Positions 17,329 through 20,975 of a DNA stretch of 20,975 bases are shown piece by piece. Position 1 is the stretch's first letter, and every line of letters begins with the position of its first letter. The stretch is from Deltaproteobacteria bacterium (GTDB lineage Bacteria; Desulfobacterota; Deferrisomatia; Deferrisomatales; Deferrisomataceae): positions 1 through 20,975 of the forward strand of contig JAADGT010000330.1 of the NCBI GenBank assembly GCA_013152215.1. Direction: 5' to 3'. The translations under genes and the position numbers were made by a program. The notes under the pieces were generated by a model. It was not told where the DNA came from and did not search any database. It worked only from the letters and a program-made list of their open reading frames with translations.

Positions 17329-20300
17329 GAACACAACGCTTCCATTGGGGACGCCTGGCGGGGCTTGCGGCAGGGTTCCTGGCCCTGGCCGGTCAGGCCG
17401 CGGCCGCGGTCGAGGTTCTGGCGGTCCGCACGGCGGACGTCACCCCATCCGGCTTCTCGGTGTTGGCCTGGGCGCCCGGGACGGCCTCGTTCCGGCTCGA
17501 GGTGTACCTGGACGGATCGGGCACGGTGGACGTGACCGACTCTCTCCGGTACCGCCCCTATCCCCTGCGGGGGACCGCCCCGGCCACGACCGGCGGTTAC
17601 GAGGCGCGTCGGGCCGCGCAGGCGTTCCGCACCCAGGCCCGGGCCGCCGGCCTGGTGTGGGTGGGGGTGGAGGGCGCCCGGCCCGGCACCACCTACCATT
17701 ACCGGCTCGTGGTGGAGGACGAAGCCGGCCTCCAGACCGCCTGGCCCGGCACCGGCCTGGAGGCCGTGACCACCCCGGAGGAGAACGCATTCGTGGCCGA
17801 GGCCCGCCAGGTGCTCGCGGTGCTGGAGGGCACGGGCGGCGCCGATACCACGGGATGGGTGGTTTTGGCCGGCTCACCGGACACCCCGTACCCGGTCTCT
17901 GGGGTGGTGGGGGACGGGGCCCCTGCCGGCTCGGCCTACCTGAACCTGGCCAACCTGTTTACGGCGGCAGGGACCAACTGGACACCCCGGGGGGACCAGC
18001 CGGTGAGCTTCTGGGTGATCGGCCCGGCTCAACCTCCGGACCCGTTCGCCGAGGTTGTGGGGTTCGGGGGCGGGTTCGTCGTGGCCTCGCTGGACACGGT
18101 CGTGCTGGATCTGGGTGCCGGCTCCGGTGCCGGTGCGCCGTTGGCCCAGGCCGACGCGTACACCGTGGACGAGGGGGGGAGCCTCGTGATCACGGCCCCC
18201 GGTGTCCTGGGGAACGACTCGGCCGCCTCGGAGGTGGAGCTGGTGTCGGGCCCCGGTCACGGCACCCTGACCCTGTCCGCGGACGGCTCGTTCACGTACA
18301 CCCACGACGGGTCCGAGACCACGGCCGATGCGTTCACATACCGTGCCGGGGACGGCTCCCAGTGGAGCGACCCGGCCACCGTGACCCTGCAGATCACGCC
18401 CGTGAACGACCCGCCCGTGGCCGTGGACGACGCCTACGCCACGGACGAGGACTCCCTCCTCGTGGTGTCCGCGCCCGGGGTGCTGGCGAACGACTCGGAC
18501 GCCGAGGGGGACTCGCTCGCCGCGGGCCTTCAGAGCCCGCCGGCCCACGGCTCGGTGACGGCGCAGCCCGACGGCGGGTTCCGCTACACGCCCGATGCCG
18601 ACTTCCACGGCACGGACTCGTTCACCTACACCGTGTCGGACGGCTCGGCTACGTCCACGGCCACCGTGACCGTGACGGTGCGGTCCGTGAACGACCCGCC
18701 CGTGGCTGCGAACGATGCGGCGACCACGGACGAGGACACGCCCGTGGCCGTGGAGGTGCTGGTCAACGACTCCGACGTGGACGGCGATGCGCTCTCGGTC
18801 ACCGCGGTGGGCTCCCCGACCCACGGCACGGTTTCCTGGGGGCCCTCGTCGGTCACCTACACGCCCGATCCGAACTACCACGGTATGGACTCGTTCACCT
18901 ACACCGTGTCGGACGGCTCGGCCACGGCCGGCGCCGAGGTGACCGTGACGGTGCTTCCGGTGAACGACCCGCCTGCGATCTCGGGTTCGCCCCCGCTCCT
19001 GGCCCCGGCGCGGTCCGAGTACCGGTTCACGCCCACGGCCTCGGACGCGGACGGGGATGCGCTCACGTTCACGGTGACGGGGCTTCCGCCGTGGGCGTCC
19101 TTTGACGAGGCCACCGGAACCCTTTGGGGAACGCCCGCCCTCGCCGACGTCGGGGACCACGGCCCGGTGACCATCGAGGTGACCGACGGCACGGCTACGG
19201 CCACGCTCGAGCCGTTCACCATCCAGGTGCAGGGCGAGAACGCCGCGCCCGGCGTGCCCGTGGTGGACGCGCCCGCACCGGGCTCCGAGGTCACCACCGT
19301 GCGCCCGGCCCTCGTGGCTCGGAACGTCACCGATCCGGACGGCGACCCCGTGTCCTACGAGTTCGAGCTGTACCAAGGGGACGCGCCCGACCCGGCCCGG
19401 GTCGTGGCCTCGGCCACCCAGGCGGCCGGGGTCGGCGCCACGACGTGGACCGTGCCCCTGGACCTGGCGGACAACGCCTGGCACCTGTGGCGGGTGCGGG
19501 CAACGGACGGCGTGGCCTCGAGCGACTGGGCCCAGGCCCGGTTCTTCGTGAACACCGTCAACGATCCTCCGGAGCCGTTCGGCATCGTGCAGCCCTCGGA
19601 CTGGGCGTCGGTGGACACGACGACACCGGTGCTCGAGGTGACGAACGCCCTCGATCCGGACGGAGACGCGGTGACCTACGCCTTCTCGGTGTACGCCTCG
19701 TGCGCCGAGGGCATCCCCCAGGGGAGCGCGGTCCGGACGTCCCCCGACATCCCGGCCGGCGCAGGCACCACCTCCTGGACCGTGAGCCCGGCGCTCGCGG
19801 ACAACGCGGGCTACTGCTGGCAGGCCGTGGTCACCGACGAGCACGGTGCGTCCGCCGACGGCCCCACCGCGTCGTTCCGGGTGAACACCTCGAACGACGC
19901 GCCCACGGCGCCCGGGATCTCCTCACCAGTTGAGGGGGCCGAGATTGCGACCGTGGACGTGACCCTGGAGGTCACGAACGCCACGGATGCGGACGGCGAC
20001 GTGCTCACCTACCGGTTCGAGCTGGACACCGCCCCCACCTTCGATTCCCCGGCCCTTCGGACCTCTGGCGACGTGGCCGAGGGGACGGGCGGCACCACAT
20101 CCTGGTCCGTCACCGGCCTCTCGGACAACACCGGGTACCACTGGCGCGCCAAGGCGGTGGACTCCACCGGGGCGGAGAGCCCCTGGGTCGGGGCCGGCTT
20201 CTTCGTGAACACGGCCGACGACCCGCCGTCCGCCCCCGTGCCGGTGAGCCCGGGCGACGGCGCCACCGTGACCACGGCCACGCCCACGCTCCAGGTCCTG

Positions 20301-20975
20301 CCGGCCGAGGACCCGGACTCGCCGCCGGATCGTCTGGCCTACGAGTTCCAGGTGTACGCGGGCGAGACCCTCGCCGCCTCGGGCTCGTCGGCAGGCACCA
20401 CATGGACCGTGGCCACGCCCCTGCCGGACGGCACGTACAGCTGGACGGCCCGGGCCACTGACGACACGGGCCTTGCGAGCGGCTGGAGCTCGGCCTCCTG
20501 GTTCACCGTGGCGGCTGCGCCGGTGAACGAGCCCCCTACGATCACCTGCCTCCAGCCCTCGGCGGACCTGGAGACCACCGGCGGTGAGGTCGCCGTGGAG
20601 TGGGACGACTCGGACCCGGACTCCAACGCCCTGGTGTCGCTGCACTACGAGCCCGTGGCCGGCGGCTCGGCAGCCAGCTCCATCGCCACGGGCATCGAGG
20701 AGGACCCCGACGGCAACGGATCGGACCGGTACCTCTGGGACCTGGCGGGGGTGGCGCCCGACACCTACCGGGTGTACCTCGCCATCGACGACGGTGAGTT
20801 CACCGACACCTCGGACTGCCCGGGCCGAGTCACAGTGCTCCCCGATGCGGACGGCGACGGCGTGGCAGACGCTGTGGACAACTGCCCGGCCACGGCCAAC
20901 TCCGACCAGGCGGACGGCGACGGCGACGGCGTGGGCGACGCATGCCAGACCCCGCCCTCCGTGGCCGGTGATCTG
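17325..20975 (+). CDS. Secreted cadherin-like/Ig-like repeat protein with thrombospondin type-3 repeats, 3'-partial
   Basis: 1,217 residues are visible; the frame has no stop and runs off the right edge. A signal peptide (hydrophobic core about 11-24, ending GQAAAA) is followed by an FN3-like and unassigned beta-rich region (28-265). Next come three cadherin-like repeats (about 271-549) with NDPP borders, DED, VLxND and SFTYTVSDG motifs, then a dystroglycan-type cadherin-like domain (549-640, with GLPPWASFDEATGTLWGTP). Four FN3-like units follow (about 641-1066), with a DPDGD strand, a YxFxVY strand and W/YxWRV plus closing FFVNT. A further domain (1067-1172) ends at thrombospondin type-3 repeats (1175-1209). 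Cadherin-like and type-3 repeats usually bind calcium. Only one lysine is present, at 20151. The start overlaps the metalloprotease stop (ATGA). The C-terminus, and thus any anchoring signal, lies outside the window. Confidence 0.93.
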   Translation, partial: MRTQRFHWGRLAGLAAGFLALAGQAAAAVEVLAVRTADVTPSGFSVLAWAPGTASFRLEVYLDGSGTVDVTDSLRYRPYPLRGTAPATTGGYEARRAAQAFRTQARAAGLVWVGVEGARPGTTYHYRLVVEDEAGLQTAWPGTGLEAVTTPEENAFVAEARQVLAVLEGTGGADTTGWVVLAGSPDTPYPVSGVVGDGAPAGSAYLNLANLFTAAGTNWTPRGDQPVSFWVIGPAQPPDPFAEVVGFGGGFVVASLDTVVLDLGAGSGAGAPLAQADAYTVDEGGSLVITAPGVLGNDSAASEVELVSGPGHGTLTLSADGSFTYTHDGSETTADAFTYRAGDGSQWSDPATVTLQITPVNDPPVAVDDAYATDEDSLLVVSAPGVLANDSDAEGDSLAAGLQSPPAHGSVTAQPDGGFRYTPDADFHGTDSFTYTVSDGSATSTATVTVTVRSVNDPPVAANDAATTDEDTPVAVEVLVNDSDVDGDALSVTAVGSPTHGTVSWGPSSVTYTPDPNYHGMDSFTYTVSDGSATAGAEVTVTVLPVNDPPAISGSPPLLAPARSEYRFTPTASDADGDALTFTVTGLPPWASFDEATGTLWGTPALADVGDHGPVTIEVTDGTATATLEPFTIQVQGENAAPGVPVVDAPAPGSEVTTVRPALVARNVTDPDGDPVSYEFELYQGDAPDPARVVASATQAAGVGATTWTVPLDLADNAWHLWRVRATDGVASSDWAQARFFVNTVNDPPEPFGIVQPSDWASVDTTTPVLEVTNALDPDGDAVTYAFSVYASCAEGIPQGSAVRTSPDIPAGAGTTSWTVSPALADNAGYCWQAVVTDEHGASADGPTASFRVNTSNDAPTAPGISSPVEGAEIATVDVTLEVTNATDADGDVLTYRFELDTAPTFDSPALRTSGDVAEGTGGTTSWSVTGLSDNTGYHWRAKAVDSTGAESPWVGAGFFVNTADDPPSAPVPVSPGDGATVTTATPTLQVLPAEDPDSPPDRLAYEFQVYAGETLAASGSSAGTTWTVATPLPDGTYSWTARATDDTGLASGWSSASWFTVAAAPVNEPPTITCLQPSADLETTGGEVAVEWDDSDPDSNALVSLHYEPVAGGSAASSIATGIEEDPDGNGSDRYLWDLAGVAPDTYRVYLAIDDGEFTDTSDCPGRVTVLPDADGDGVADAVDNCPATANSDQADGDGDGVGDACQTPPSVAGDL
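18136..18970 (+). repeat. Three tandem cadherin-like repeats
   Basis: Repeats begin near 18136, 18402 and 18690, with 88-97 residues each. They share N-D-P-P-V-A borders, Asp/Glu near the start, VLxND-S-D and a closing SFTYTVSDG strand. The first lacks the full DED and carries a shortened loop. These units resemble the VCBS/cadherin-like repeats of bacterial adhesins. Confidence 0.8.
18614..18922 (+). repeat. Perfect 36-bp direct repeat inside the cadherin-like region
   Basis: Bases 18614-18649 are identical to 18887-18922, 273 bp (91 codons) apart and in the same frame. Both encode DSFTYTVSDGSA within successive repeats. Recombination between them would remove exactly one repeat without shifting frame. 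Confidence 0.8.
19245..20520 (+). repeat. Four tandem FN3-like repeats
   Basis: Units start near 19245, 19570, 19905 and 20220, each about 100-112 residues. They share a leading P-x-P-x-V-x-x-P strand, a DPDGD or DADGD turn before Y-x-F, a TTSWTV or TTWTV segment, a W-rich strand (HLWRV, YCWQA, YHWRA, YSWTA) and an FFVNT-like end. DNA identity is lower than protein similarity, so these look like older duplications. Confidence 0.75.
20848..20952 (+). repeat. Thrombospondin type-3 calcium-binding repeats
   Basis: The reading DADGDGVADAVDNCP is followed by NSDQADGDGDGVGDAC, the regular DxDxDGxxD pattern with the two expected cysteines. These repeats bind calcium and often precede an outer-membrane or C-terminal sorting segment, which would lie beyond the right edge. 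Confidence 0.88.

Noticed and set aside
17183..19105. 640-codon + strand frame across the metalloprotease end and the cadherin-like gene
   Set aside because: Its translation is Gly/Arg/Pro-rich low-complexity sequence. The overlapping frame from 17325 has a signal peptide and well-formed cadherin-like repeats.
18136..20520. CRISPR-like or mobile repeat array
   Set aside because: The repeats are protein-coding domain duplications in a single frame with variable, in-frame spacing; there are no short spacers, inverted ends or transposase.
1..20975. Promoters, terminators, tRNA/rRNA genes, riboswitches
   Set aside because: There is no intergenic space, and I saw no convincing promoter, U-tract hairpin or structured RNA inside the coding regions.

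Overview
The window is about 21 kb of very GC-rich DNA (roughly 70% by eye) in which every base belongs to a protein gene on the + strand. GC-rich third codon positions and long spurious antisense frames are consistent throughout. Sec signal peptides, thrombospondin type-3 calcium repeats, cadherin-like repeats, an FlgD-type Ig domain and a Hint domain together suggest an environmental, probably Gram-negative high-GC bacterium, such as a Desulfobacterota or Myxococcota relative. The sequence alone does not fix the taxon.

Layout: (1) From before the left edge to 11850 lies one giant surface/exoprotein gene of about 3,950 visible residues. It contains a twice-used extracellular domain, bacterial Ig-like domains, at least eight FN3-like domains, two right-handed beta-helix regions, three EF-hand-loop repeats, CARDB/NEW3-like modules and a near-terminal Hint autoprocessing domain. 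The frame breaks at a C6 run (9172-9177), so it currently reads as two pieces. (2) 11847-15833 encodes a secreted 1,328-residue protein with Ig/CARDB-like modules, an FlgD-like Ig domain, a seven-blade propeller and a paired-repeat C-terminal domain. (3) 15830-16576 encodes an exported tandem rhodanese with one catalytic cysteine. (4) 16573-17328 encodes an exported metzincin-like zinc protease (HExxHxxGxxD). (5) From 17325 off the right edge runs a secreted cadherin-like/Ig-like repeat protein, 1,217 residues visible, ending in thrombospondin type-3 repeats and containing only one lysine.

All four gene junctions are 4-base NTGA overlaps, so the five genes are almost certainly one translationally coupled operon. 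No promoter, terminator, RNA gene, mobile element, CRISPR array or intergenic space is visible. The predicted products that keep their N-termini are all exported. The inferred theme is a cell-surface or extracellular assembly: giant beta-rich adhesin or matrix-like proteins at both ends, with a propeller protein, a sulfur-transfer protein and a protease between them. The protease and the Hint domain are both candidates for processing the large proteins. No part of the window identifies a specific named pathway.
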